The translations under genes were made by a program, and so were the position numbers. This document shows positions 8,526 through 17,896 of a DNA stretch of 64,000 nucleotides, piece after piece. The stretch is from contig CAYSPG010000003.1 of NCBI GenBank assembly GCA_964432885.1, positions 124,001 through 188,000 of the forward strand, read 5' to 3'. Each line of letters opens with the position of its first letter. Within the stretch, counting starts at the first letter, position 1. The DNA is from CAYSPG01 sp964432885. GTDB taxonomy: Bacteria; Bacteroidota; Bacteroidia; AKYH767-A; OLB10. A model generated the notes under the pieces. That model was not told where the DNA came from and made no database searches. It worked only from the letters and a program-made list of their open reading frames with translations.

Positions 8526-10256
8526 ATGATAAAAAAAATAATACTTTCTTTGTTATTGCTTTTTCCGTTTTCGATTTATGCCCAGGATACTCTGGTGCAT
8601 TTTGCAAATCCGCTGCCGGGAACCCTTGCCGTGAGCGGAGTTTATGGCGAGATACGCGATAACCACTATCATTCAGGTATTGATTTAAAAACAAATGGGG
8701 CTATTGGAATGCCGGTGCTTGCATCTGCGGATGGGTATGTTTCAAGAATAAAAGCGAGCGAAAATGGTTTTGGCAAAGTAATTTACATTACCCACACCAA
8801 TGGGTATGTAACGGTTTATGCCCACCTGCATAAATTTATCCAACAAATGGATACGGTGGTATATAACGAGCAGATGAACAAGAAGAAATATGAGGTAGAA
8901 TTGTTTCCCGAAAAAAATAAATTTAAATTTATGAAAGGGGATACGATTGCATTTTCCGGTAACTCGGGTAGCAGCCAGGCTCCGCATTTGCATTTTGAAA
9001 TAAGAGATGAGAAAACGGAGCGGCCATTAAACCCTTATAACTATGGCGTAATTTATACCGACACCATGTTACCCGTGCCCACACGGGTATACATATACCG
9101 CGTTAATGACGATTTTTCGTTGATGGATACACTTGCATCATTTGAGCCTTATACCTATGATAACCTGCATTACTTTGCGCGTGGGCCAATAGCAGTTAGC
9201 GGCAACATTGCCATTGGGTTTTCGGGTTTTGATAAAGCGATTGATGATTCGTCTATACTTGGTTTTACAGAGGAAGTGCTGCTGTTAAATAACGATACTG
9301 CTTTTTCAATGCACCTTAAAAGCATAAACTTTGACGAAAAGCGGTATGTTAATGCCCATATTGATTATAAATTAAAAGTTGAAACCGATAGCTTAATAGA
9401 GCGGTGTTTTGTTTTACCTAACGATTTTTTTGCCCAGTATCGTGCACCCAATGTTTCGCCTGTTTTTAATATCGACTTTATAAAAACGGCAAACATGCTT
9501 TTGTTTTTACGCGATGCTTCAGGCAAATTAATTAGTGTAAGGTTTCAGTTAACCTGCAAAGCAAGCCCGCCATTAAGTGCTGAGAGTATTTCTGCGGTTG
9601 CTCATGAAGATGTGATTATGGATGAGCCGGTAGCTGATGGTAAACAACCCGGCAAGCCTGCAAATTATAAAACTGAAAATGCTGCCATTAAATTATCCAA
9701 TAACAGCTTTTACCGCAATGTAACATTTACAATGACGGAGGAACCTGCCGAAAAAAATTTATACAGCAATATTATAAACGTATTTAAACCAACTGAGCCG
9801 CTGCACAAGCCGGCAACCCTTGTTATTAAGCCCAACGATTTGCCTGTATCATTACAAAGCAAAGCGCTTATAGTAAAAATTGATGGAAATTCTTATTCGC
9901 CAGTTTTAAGTGTATTTGAAAACGGTACGGTTACAGGCAAAATAATGTTGTTGGGTAAATATGCGGTAACTGTTGATGATGCCAAACCCGTTATTGAAAA
10001 TATTGCGCTTACATATGATTCGGTGTACAGGTGCCAGGCAATTGAGGTTAAGGTTACTGATAACTTATCGGGTATAACAACAACAAACTGTTATGTAAAT
10101 GATGCCTGGATAGTGAGTGAATACATAGCTAAAGAAAATAAGATAGTGTGCCTTATTAAAGATGCTTCGGTAAAAAAAATAAATGTTAAAGTTGTGGTTG
10201 AAGATGCGAAAGGAAACAGTTCAGTAAAGGAGCAAAAAATAGAGCTTAATAGATAG
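8526..10256 (+). CDS. Secreted M23 peptidase (LytM-type endopeptidase) with large C-terminal region
   Basis: 576 residues with signal peptide (MIKKIILSLLLLFPFSIYAQ). The LytM domain lies at about 25-175 and has all zinc and catalytic positions: H49-x3-D53 (HSGID), H100-x-H102 (AHLH) and H154-x-H156 (HLHFE). It should hydrolyse peptide cross-links of peptidoglycan in the periplasm. Residues 180-576 hold beta-rich sequence without a domain I can name; it is longer than in simple M23 enzymes and may position or regulate the catalytic part. It is third in the wall-enzyme group. Confidence 0.93.
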   Translation: MIKKIILSLLLLFPFSIYAQDTLVHFANPLPGTLAVSGVYGEIRDNHYHSGIDLKTNGAIGMPVLASADGYVSRIKASENGFGKVIYITHTNGYVTVYAHLHKFIQQMDTVVYNEQMNKKKYEVELFPEKNKFKFMKGDTIAFSGNSGSSQAPHLHFEIRDEKTERPLNPYNYGVIYTDTMLPVPTRVYIYRVNDDFSLMDTLASFEPYTYDNLHYFARGPIAVSGNIAIGFSGFDKAIDDSSILGFTEEVLLLNNDTAFSMHLKSINFDEKRYVNAHIDYKLKVETDSLIERCFVLPNDFFAQYRAPNVSPVFNIDFIKTANMLLFLRDASGKLISVRFQLTCKASPPLSAESISAVAHEDVIMDEPVADGKQPGKPANYKTENAAIKLSNNSFYRNVTFTMTEEPAEKNLYSNIINVFKPTEPLHKPATLVIKPNDLPVSLQSKALIVKIDGNSYSPVLSVFENGTVTGKIMLLGKYAVTVDDAKPVIENIALTYDSVYRCQAIEVKVTDNLSGITTTNCYVNDAWIVSEYIAKENKIVCLIKDASVKKINVKVVVEDAKGNSSVKEQKIELNR

Positions 10257-10309
10257 CATACAATTAAACAGTACTTTTACCCAAAGTTAAATCATATAAA
10301 TTCAATTTA

Positions 10310-11422
10310 ATGCAGGCAAAAGGGCAGGTAAAGTTTGTTTCGAAAGAAAAAACAGAATTTTATAATGTTCTTCGCAAACGCGTTGACGATTATTTTGTTT
10401 CGGCTGGAATTTCCAAACATTGCAACGTGCAAATGATTGTTAAGACAGTTGTTTTATTGTCAGGATATATTGTGCCATTTGTGTTGCTGGTTACAATGCA
10501 ACCTGTTTTTCCAGTAGCACTTTTACATTGGTTTGTTATGGGGCTTTCGCTTGCAGGTATTGGTATGAGTGTAATGCACGATGCCAATCATGGTGCCTAT
10601 TCTTTAAACCCAAACATAAATTACATTTTGGGACACACTCTTAATCTGTTGGGTGGTTCGGTATTTAACTGGAAGTTGCAGCACAACATTTTGCACCACA
10701 CATATACTAACATTGTTCCGCTTGATGACGATATTGCCGACCGCCTTGTGATGCGTTTTTCGCCTCATACCAAAGTTAAAGGCTACCAAAAACTTCAGTA
10801 CATCTATGCATTTTTCTTTTACGGTTTGCTTACAGCATATTGGACATTGGCTAAAGATTTTATCCAATTTAATAATTACACAAAAAACGGAGTAAACCCT
10901 AACACTTTTAAGCAAAACATAGTTACACTTTCCAAAATCATTGCATCCAAAGTGGTTTATTTTTTTGTAATTATTTTTTGCCCTTTTTATTTTTTTAATA
11001 TTCCCTTTGTGGAGGTGTTGACCGGTTTTTTTGTAATGCACTTTGTAGCAGGTTTAATATTAACTACGGTTTTTCAACTTGCTCATACCGTGGAGGGAAC
11101 CACGCATCCGCTACCTGATGAAAACGGAACTATTGAAAACAACTGGGCTGTTCATCAAATGCATACCACCGTAAATTTTTCGCGGCACAATAAATGGATT
11201 TCGTGGTATGTGGGGGGGTTAAACTTCCAGGTGGAACACCACTTGTTTCCTCGTGTTTGCCATGTGCATTACCCGGCCATAGCACCCATTGTTAAAAAAA
11301 CAGCCGAAGAGTTTGGAGTGCCTTATCTTGAAAACAAAACTCTTTTTGATGCTTTAAACTCGCATATGGAGTTGCTTTACCGCCTAGGCAGGTTGCCTGA
11401 TGTAAATGAAGCAATAGGATAA
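10310..11422 (+). CDS. Membrane fatty acid desaturase (acyl-lipid/acyl-CoA type)
   Basis: 370 residues, strongly hydrophobic with about four membrane spans. The three histidine boxes are complete: HDANH (HxxxH), HNILHH (HxxHH) and QVEHH (QxxHH). The glutamine in box three is characteristic of front-end (delta-5/delta-6-like) desaturases, but there is no fused cytochrome b5 domain, so an external electron donor such as ferredoxin is likely. It introduces a double bond into membrane acyl chains. It follows the M23 gene by 53 bases and may be co-transcribed. Confidence 0.93.
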   Translation: MQAKGQVKFVSKEKTEFYNVLRKRVDDYFVSAGISKHCNVQMIVKTVVLLSGYIVPFVLLVTMQPVFPVALLHWFVMGLSLAGIGMSVMHDANHGAYSLNPNINYILGHTLNLLGGSVFNWKLQHNILHHTYTNIVPLDDDIADRLVMRFSPHTKVKGYQKLQYIYAFFFYGLLTAYWTLAKDFIQFNNYTKNGVNPNTFKQNIVTLSKIIASKVVYFFVIIFCPFYFFNIPFVEVLTGFFVMHFVAGLILTTVFQLAHTVEGTTHPLPDENGTIENNWAVHQMHTTVNFSRHNKWISWYVGGLNFQVEHHLFPRVCHVHYPAIAPIVKKTAEEFGVPYLENKTLFDALNSHMELLYRLGRLPDVNEAIG

Positions 11423-11586
11423 CCGGGTGAGTATATATAGTAGCATTTGTTGATTCTCTTTATTTTTCAAAAGTTTGATTTAAGCATAAGTCATGTTTTT
11501 ATAAAATATGTTTGTGTAAAACTTAACTACAAACAAAAACATTTAATTACCTTGTTTATCATTTTTGAAAAATTAAATACATACCT

Positions 11587-12426
11587 ATGCAAAAAGTTAT
11601 TCTTTGCGTTTCGGTTTTTGCTGTTGCCTGCTCTTCATCCAAAAAGACAGCTGACAGTAAAGTTAATTCTAACAGTGTAACAACTCAAACACAAACATCT
11701 ATTATGCCCACATCATTAACCACAGCCTCAGGCGTACAAATTGTAATGCATCAAAAAGGAACAGGAATAAAACCTAACAATGGAGATAAAATTACGGTGC
11801 ACTATACAGGCACGCTTCTTAACGGAAATAAATTTGACAGTTCGCGCGATCGCAACCAGCCCTTTGCTTTTACGCTTGGGGTAGGCCAGGTGATAAAAGG
11901 CTGGGACGAGGCATTTGCAATGTTACAACAAGGCGATAGAGCTACGCTAACCATACCACCCGCAGCGGGCTATGGCGAGCGTGCTGTTAGCGGAATTCCT
12001 GCAAACTCAATCTTAATTTTTGATGTGGAGTTATTAAGTGTAAAGCCCAAAATTACCCCCCAACCTTTTGACGTTGCCGGAAAAGATACCCTTAAACTTA
12101 AAACCGGACTTGAATACATTATGGTAAAACAAGGAAGTGGTAAGCCAGCAGCCCCCGGAGCAAAAGTATCGGTACATTACACCGGTTATTTGCAGGATGG
12201 AAGTATTTTTGATTCATCTGTTGAGCGTGGCGAACCCATTGAGTTTAGACTGGGTGAAGGACGTGTTATACAAGGATGGGAGCAAGGCATTGCATTGCTA
12301 AACGTAGGTTCTAAGTGCAGGCTTATTATTCCATATAATCTTGGCTATGGCGAGCAGGGTTACCCTCCGGTTATCCCTGCAAAAGCCACCTTGGTTTTTG
12401 ATGTTGAATTGATGGATGTTAATTGA
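11587..12426 (+). CDS. Probable lipoprotein with two tandem FKBP peptidyl-prolyl isomerase domains
   Basis: 279 residues. The N-terminus (MQKVILCVSVFAVACSSSKK) resembles a lipoprotein signal with a lipobox-like AVAC. After a low-complexity linker come two FKBP domains (about 45-155 and 165-279). Both carry the core sequence (GDKITVHYTGTLLNG ... GWDEAFAMLQQGDRATLTIPP; AKVSVHYTGYLQDG ... GWEQGIALLNVGSKCRLIIPY). Tandem FKBP in one chain suggests an internal duplication and a chaperone-type folding role in the periplasm. A possible -7 box TATGTTTG is at 11507-11514. Confidence 0.93.
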   Translation: MQKVILCVSVFAVACSSSKKTADSKVNSNSVTTQTQTSIMPTSLTTASGVQIVMHQKGTGIKPNNGDKITVHYTGTLLNGNKFDSSRDRNQPFAFTLGVGQVIKGWDEAFAMLQQGDRATLTIPPAAGYGERAVSGIPANSILIFDVELLSVKPKITPQPFDVAGKDTLKLKTGLEYIMVKQGSGKPAAPGAKVSVHYTGYLQDGSIFDSSVERGEPIEFRLGEGRVIQGWEQGIALLNVGSKCRLIIPYNLGYGEQGYPPVIPAKATLVFDVELMDVN

Positions 12427-12592
12427 TGCGTTTTAGTTTATCTTGTTTTTTAATGTTGTTTATGTAAAGCACAAAAAGAGCTAATGATAAATGCATTTAT
12501 TAATAAACTACGCGTTGTGTATTTAAACTACTTTTTGAAAAACAACATTTTATTTAACTCATAAAATTAAAATCCGCAAACCATTACATAAA

Positions 12593-13792
12593 TTGAACCG
12601 TTCGCAGCGCATTTTACTTATTACTCTTGCCTGTATCAATTTTGTACATATAGTCGACTTTATGATTATAATGCCGCTTGGGCCACAACTCATGCGGTTA
12701 CTGTCAATATCACCACAGCAGTTTAGTTTGCTGGTTGCCGCATATACTTTTAGTGCGGGCATTGCAAGCTTTACCACTGCTTTTATAGCCGATAGGTTTA
12801 ATCGAAAACTCTTATTGCTAATGGCCTTTGCAGGTTTTCTAATCGGAACATTTGCATGCGCATTTGCCCCATCATTTTATTTATTGCTATTGGCACGCAT
12901 TGTGGCAGGTATGTTTGGCGGAATTATAAATGCACAATTACTTGCTATTACAGGCGATGTGGTGCCCTATGAAAAGCGTGCGCAGGCTATGGGAATTTTA
13001 ATGGCGGCATTCTCGGTAGCATCGGTAGCAGGTGTGCCCGTTGGTTTGTTTTTGGCAAATATGTTCTCGTGGCATGCTACGTTTTTGTTTGTTGGTTTTT
13101 GTGGCATTGTGTTACTACCTGTGGCATGGATGGTAGTACCCGATGTTACAGCCCACATCCATACCGAAAGCAAAAAACAAAAACCGGTGGTGCTGGCTAC
13201 AATTTTTGCGGATAGCAATCAGCAACGTGCTTTACTGCTTATGTTTGTAATGATGCTTGGGCATTTTTCAATCATCCCTTTTATTGCACCTTATATGGTT
13301 GCAAACGCTGGATTTACCGAACACCAGCTTACCTATATGTATTTGATTGGGGGTGGGCTAACTATTTTTACTTCGCCTGTTATTGGTCGTATTGCCGACA
13401 GGTACGGAAAGCATAAAGTGTTTTCGATATTCATCACACTATCGGCCATTCCCATTATTGCAATTACAAATATGCCCGCCATACATCCGGTGTACATCCT
13501 GTTTATTACCTCTTTATTTTTTGTTGTTTCGGGAGGGCGTTCAATTCCTGCAATGGCTATGATAACTTCGGTAGTTACCCCACAACAGCGCGGTGGATTT
13601 ATGAATATCAATACATCACTTCAACACCTTTCAACCGGAGTTGCGGCATTTGTTGCAGGGCTTATTATTTACAAAATGCCTTCGGGCAAATTAGCAAATT
13701 ATAATATGGTGGGTTACATGAGCGTTATATTAAACTTACTTTGCATAGTAATAGCAAAAAAAATTAAACCCGTTGATATTAAAAACAATTAA
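12593..13792 (+). CDS. MFS transporter (DHA1/sugar efflux-like)
   Basis: 399 residues with about 12 membrane segments. The first loop holds the MFS signature (FTTAFIADRFNRKLLLL) and the second half repeats it (PVIGRIADRYGKHKVF). The family includes arabinose and drug efflux proteins; the substrate cannot be read from the sequence. No ATG lies upstream in frame, and the first usable ATG falls inside the first membrane helix, so the TTG at 12593 is taken as start. The stop overlaps the next gene by 20 bases. Confidence 0.88.
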   Translation: MNRSQRILLITLACINFVHIVDFMIIMPLGPQLMRLLSISPQQFSLLVAAYTFSAGIASFTTAFIADRFNRKLLLLMAFAGFLIGTFACAFAPSFYLLLLARIVAGMFGGIINAQLLAITGDVVPYEKRAQAMGILMAAFSVASVAGVPVGLFLANMFSWHATFLFVGFCGIVLLPVAWMVVPDVTAHIHTESKKQKPVVLATIFADSNQQRALLLMFVMMLGHFSIIPFIAPYMVANAGFTEHQLTYMYLIGGGLTIFTSPVIGRIADRYGKHKVFSIFITLSAIPIIAITNMPAIHPVYILFITSLFFVVSGGRSIPAMAMITSVVTPQQRGGFMNINTSLQHLSTGVAAFVAGLIIYKMPSGKLANYNMVGYMSVILNLLCIVIAKKIKPVDIKNN

Positions 13793-14492
13793 AGTTGCTT
13801 TTTGGCAATTATTTTTATGCGCTATTGCATTTGCTCAGCCTGCCGAACCATTCATACGCGTTACAGGAATAGTATCAGGCAACGACCCGTTCTTACCTGT
13901 GGTAAACGTGATGGCCGTAAATAAAAATTCAGGCAATGGAGTTTTTGGTAACAGCAGCAATTTGTTTTCTGTTACCTTAAGTAAAACCGATACGTTGCTT
14001 GTTACAGCGGCCGGTTATTCTGTAAAAAAAATATGCTTTGCCGATTCGGTATTTAAAAGCAATTACACCATTAGCATTGAACTTGAAAAACCTTTTATTG
14101 CATTAAAGCCTGTAACCATTATATCGCAACGCGATATTGAGAATATACAAAAGGATATTGAAAAATTAGGATACAAAAAAGAAGATTATCAGCTTACAGG
14201 CATTGATGCTTTTCAAAGCCCAATTACTTTTTTATACCAGCAGTTTAGCAGGCGCGAAAAAGCAAAACGCGAAATAGCCCAGCGAATTAATGAGGATAAA
14301 AAAAGAGCCTTGCTTAAAGAACTGTTTAGAAAATATGTTGACGGGCAAATAATGGATTTAACCGAACCTGAGTTTGATGATTTTATTGACTTTATAAATG
14401 TAAGCGATGAATTTTTAAAATCATCAGGTCAATATGATTTTATAATTTTTGTAAAACGCAAGTTCGAAATTTACCGGGCAGTAAAAAAGTAG
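13773..14492 (+). CDS. Exported protein with carboxypeptidase-regulatory-like N-terminal domain
   Basis: 239 residues from a TTG codon inside the end of the MFS gene; this start gives a complete signal peptide (TIKVAFWQLFLCAIAFAQ). Residues about 27-115 look like a peptidase-associated beta-sandwich (VTGIVSGNDPFLPVVNVMAV ... LLVTAAGYSVKKI), a fold common in Bacteroidota envelope proteins. The C-terminal half is charged and helical (SRREKAKREIAQRINEDKKR). Similar proteins are widespread and uncharacterised. The 20-bp overlap with the transporter gene suggests translational coupling. Confidence 0.78.
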   Translation: MILKTIKVAFWQLFLCAIAFAQPAEPFIRVTGIVSGNDPFLPVVNVMAVNKNSGNGVFGNSSNLFSVTLSKTDTLLVTAAGYSVKKICFADSVFKSNYTISIELEKPFIALKPVTIISQRDIENIQKDIEKLGYKKEDYQLTGIDAFQSPITFLYQQFSRREKAKREIAQRINEDKKRALLKELFRKYVDGQIMDLTEPEFDDFIDFINVSDEFLKSSGQYDFIIFVKRKFEIYRAVKK

Positions 14493-14513
14493 GGTGCCTG
14501 TTAAAAAGTGCTT

Positions 14514-16229
14514 TTACTTTATCCAGGCGTTTAAAAACAATTCTTGTTCCTGATTAATGCTTTCGGCTTGTTTTATTCTGTATTCAGATAGATAAGGTTT
14601 GCCGTCAGCTTTTAGCAATACTGTTTTCTTTTTTGATGAAGCAAATAAATCCAGTACAACTTCTTTTTCTGAAAAACTTTGCAGCAAGTCAAAAAACCTG
14701 CTGTCGGCCTTATGTCCGTTTATGGATATTACTTCATCACCACGGCTTAAGCCTCCAACATCAGCCGGTGAACCGGGTACTATGTTTACAACCTTTGGAT
14801 AAGGAAATTGCTCATCGGTTGAAAATCCAAAAATGCGCTCAGATGATTTGAGCGATTCTTTGGTAGTAATAACAAGACCTGCAAAAGTTAATACCTCTTG
14901 TAATAAACTTTCGTACGAATTTGCTTTGTACACATACCGGTCAAAAAAATCGTGCATTGGTTTTCCGGCATATTTTTCGGCAAGCATTTGATAATCGGCA
15001 GCAGCATAGCCTTTTTTTGTTTTTGCAAAGTTGTGGTATAAATCGTGCAGCACATTATCTAACGAGTGTTTGCCTGCCGAATGTTTACGTATTAAAAAAT
15101 CGAGCATTAGTGAAATTAAACAGCCTTCGTCATAGATCGAAGTCTTGCGGTTGGTTACACCGGGTGTGTATCCGTCAAGCCAGGTGTCAAACGATGATTG
15201 TGCAACTGAATAATTAAAACGTCCAAAATTATTCATGTGCCTTTGCAGGCGAACATTTAGTTCTTTAAAATATTCTTCAACAGAAAAATACCCGCTGCGC
15301 AATAAAAACAAATCGCCATAATAGGTGGTTGCACCTTCGTAAACATATCCTGTAATTGCATAATTTTCTTTGCCATAATTATAGGGCAACATTTCAATGG
15401 GCCTTATGGATTTTATGTTCCACACATGAAACAACTCATGTGATGCCACGCCAAGCAGTTCATCATACAATTCTTTTTTCATTAACGAAACTGCAGGGCC
15501 TATCGCAAGCACGGTTGATTTTAAATGCTCCACACCGTGATAAAAACTATGAGGAGTGGCCTGTATTAAAAAATGGTATTCGTCAAAAGGAAAATCTTCC
15601 ATCATGGTTAACTGCACCATGGTAAATTTTTTAAAGTCGGTTAGTATTTTATTCCAGTCGGGTGTGCAATCACCTTCAATCCAAATGTTAAACCGGGTGT
15701 TGTTTACCAGGTAACTATTATGCTGCAGCGATGGGGATGAAATAAAAGGACTATCAACAAGCTCGTCAAAATTTGCTGCTACAAATTGATTATTGCCGTT
15801 TTGCTTAAGCGATGTGGCTGTTTTCCATGATGCAGGAATCAACATTTCACAGGTGCATGGCTCATTTATTTTATCGTCAATATAGAGGCAGCAATGAACA
15901 GGGTTAACGTACAGTTGGTTTGCATCAAGCCAGCAGGCACCTGCATCAAGCTGTGCTGCGTAATAGTTATAGGCAATGTGCAGTTGTTTTACATCTTTGG
16001 TTTCTATATACCATACATCCTTTGCCACTTTTTTAAATTCCAACTCGTTGCCATTTTCATCAAAAGGTTTCCATCGTTGTATATTTCTTGCAAAGTTTCC
16101 TAACTCATAGCGGCCGGGCCGCCAGGCGGGCAGTTTTACTTCAACAAATTCTTTGCCTTCAATACCTGCATAAAAATCTATGCTTAAATAATGCGAGTGT
16201 GGCGATGCGATTGAAAACTTGTAGTGCAT
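14514..16229 (-). CDS. M61 family aminopeptidase with PDZ domain
   Basis: 571 residues. The N-terminal beta domain (about 1-175; LPAWRPGRYELGNFARNI is a family signature) precedes a gluzincin domain with HELFH (264-268) and the downstream zinc-ligand glutamate E298 in YEGATTYYGD. A PDZ domain lies at about 470-540 (VVNIVPGSPADVGGLSRGDEVISING). M61 enzymes are glycyl-type aminopeptidases. No signal peptide is visible, so a cytoplasmic location is likely. It converges with the preceding exported-protein gene, only 21 bases apart. Confidence 0.93.
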   Translation of the reverse strand: MHYKFSIASPHSHYLSIDFYAGIEGKEFVEVKLPAWRPGRYELGNFARNIQRWKPFDENGNELEFKKVAKDVWYIETKDVKQLHIAYNYYAAQLDAGACWLDANQLYVNPVHCCLYIDDKINEPCTCEMLIPASWKTATSLKQNGNNQFVAANFDELVDSPFISSPSLQHNSYLVNNTRFNIWIEGDCTPDWNKILTDFKKFTMVQLTMMEDFPFDEYHFLIQATPHSFYHGVEHLKSTVLAIGPAVSLMKKELYDELLGVASHELFHVWNIKSIRPIEMLPYNYGKENYAITGYVYEGATTYYGDLFLLRSGYFSVEEYFKELNVRLQRHMNNFGRFNYSVAQSSFDTWLDGYTPGVTNRKTSIYDEGCLISLMLDFLIRKHSAGKHSLDNVLHDLYHNFAKTKKGYAAADYQMLAEKYAGKPMHDFFDRYVYKANSYESLLQEVLTFAGLVITTKESLKSSERIFGFSTDEQFPYPKVVNIVPGSPADVGGLSRGDEVISINGHKADSRFFDLLQSFSEKEVVLDLFASSKKKTVLLKADGKPYLSEYRIKQAESINQEQELFLNAWIK

Positions 16230-16244
16230 TTAGGTACTGATAAC

Positions 16245-16276
16245 GGGTACGAATAACGAATCAATATGAATTTACG
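16245..16276. repeat. Intergenic ACGAAT-rich repeat, copy 1
   Basis: Contains GGGTACGAATAACGAAT (16245-16261), found identically at 53055-53071, followed by TTTACGAAT. It lies directly 5' of the minus-strand M61 gene. Confidence 0.5.
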
Positions 16277-16373
16277 AATGAGGGAAAGAGATTGTTAAAT
16301 TGTTTCATTGCTAAATTGTTTTTGATTCCCATTTGCCATTCACTACTCACCATTCACCATTGAACTAAATATG

Positions 16374-16381
16374 TAAATTCG
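16374..16381 (+). promoter_or_regulatory. Probable -7 box (TAAATTCG) of lpd
   Basis: TAAATTCG fits TAnnTTYG and leaves a leader of about 20 nt before the ATG at 16407. No clear -33 element is at 17-23 nt. Confidence 0.4.
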
Positions 16382-16406
16382 CAGCCAAAAGTAAAAATAT
16401 CTGAAT

Positions 16407-17792
16407 ATGAATTATGATTTAATAATAATAGGCAGCGGGCCAGGCGGATACGTGGCGGCTATACGTGCTTCACAACTGGGATTAAAAACAGCTATTGTTG
16501 AAAAGGAAAACCTTGGTGGCATTTGTTTAAACTGGGGTTGCATACCCACCAAAGCACTTTTAAAAAGCGCCAATGTTTTTGAATATTTAAAACATGCTGG
16601 CGATTATGGAATAAATGCAAACGGTGCTACAGCCGATTTTGCTGCCATTGTAAAGCGCAGCCGTGGGGTAGCCGATGGAATGAGTAAGGGCGTTCAGTTT
16701 TTAATGAAGAAAAATAAAATTGATGTTATTGCCGGAACCGCAAAACTGATACCCGGAAAAAAAGTGGAAGTAACTGCTAATGGAAGCAAAACAACGTACG
16801 AAGCAAAAAATATAATACTGGCTACGGGTGCACGCTCACGCGAATTGCCAAACTTAAAGCAAGACGGCAAAAAAGTTTTTGGCTATCGCGAAGCAATGAA
16901 TTTGCCATCGCAACCCAAATCATTGGTAGTAGTTGGTTCAGGGGCAATAGGAGTGGAGTTTGCTTATTTTTATAATACCCTTGGCACCAAGGTTACCATT
17001 GTAGAGTTTTTACCAAACATAGTTCCGGTTGAAGACGAAGAAGTTTCAAAACAGCTTGAGCGTTCGTTTAAAAAAGCTGGAATGGATATTTTGGTAAACT
17101 CATCGGTTGAAGCAGTGGATACAACTGCTGCCTTGTGTAAAGTAAAAGTTAAAACTCCCAAAGGCGAACAGGTAATTGAGGCCGAAGCCGTTTTATCGGC
17201 TGTAGGTATTACACCAAATATTGAAGGAATAGGGCTTGAAGAAGCAGGAGTTATAACGGATAAAGGAAAAGTGCTGGTAAATGATTTTTATGCTACCAAT
17301 ATACCGGGTGTGTATGCCATTGGCGATATTGTTAAAGGCCCTGCACTTGCGCATGTGGCATCGGCCGAAGGAATTATATGTGTGGAAAAAATAGCAGGCC
17401 ACCACCCCGAGCCGCTTAACTATGCCAATATACCTGGCTGTACCTATTGCTCTCCTGAAATTGCCAGCGTGGGCATGACAGAAAAAGCAGCAAAAGATGC
17501 AGGCTACGAAATTAAAGTTGGCAAATTTCCTTTTAGTGCATCAGGCAAAGCAAAAGCAGGGGGCAATGCCGATGGATTTGTAAAGCTGATTTTTGATGCA
17601 AAGTACGGAGAGTTTTTAGGAGCACATTTAATTGGTGCTAATGTTACTGAGATGATTGCTGAGGTAGTGGTAGCACGAAAACTTGAAACCACAGGCCATG
17701 AAATTATTAAAGCCGTTCACCCGCACCCAACCATGAGCGAAGCCATTATGGAAGCAGCTGCAGCAGCTTATGGAGAGGTGATACATTTGTAA
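16407..17792 (+). CDS. lpdA: Dihydrolipoyl dehydrogenase
   Basis: 461 residues, normal length for the E3 subunit of 2-oxo acid dehydrogenase and glycine cleavage complexes. It has the FAD-binding GSGPGGYVAA (9-18), redox-active disulfide C40/C45 in GGICLNWGCIPTK, the NAD-binding GSGAIGVEF motif, the second FAD motif (YAIGDIV) and the C-terminal His-Glu active-site segment HPHPTMSEAI. It reoxidises dihydrolipoamide with NAD in the cytoplasm. No other complex subunit is next to it, so it may serve several complexes. Confidence 0.96.
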   Translation: MNYDLIIIGSGPGGYVAAIRASQLGLKTAIVEKENLGGICLNWGCIPTKALLKSANVFEYLKHAGDYGINANGATADFAAIVKRSRGVADGMSKGVQFLMKKNKIDVIAGTAKLIPGKKVEVTANGSKTTYEAKNIILATGARSRELPNLKQDGKKVFGYREAMNLPSQPKSLVVVGSGAIGVEFAYFYNTLGTKVTIVEFLPNIVPVEDEEVSKQLERSFKKAGMDILVNSSVEAVDTTAALCKVKVKTPKGEQVIEAEAVLSAVGITPNIEGIGLEEAGVITDKGKVLVNDFYATNIPGVYAIGDIVKGPALAHVASAEGIICVEKIAGHHPEPLNYANIPGCTYCSPEIASVGMTEKAAKDAGYEIKVGKFPFSASGKAKAGGNADGFVKLIFDAKYGEFLGAHLIGANVTEMIAEVVVARKLETTGHEIIKAVHPHPTMSEAIMEAAAAAYGEVIHL

Positions 17793-17896
17793 ACTGATTA
17801 AATGAGAAAAGTTGCGCTTGCTGTTTTTCTGTTTAATGCAGTATCTTCCGATTCACGTATTCTGTTTAACCAACCTTAAAAATAAAATATATACAG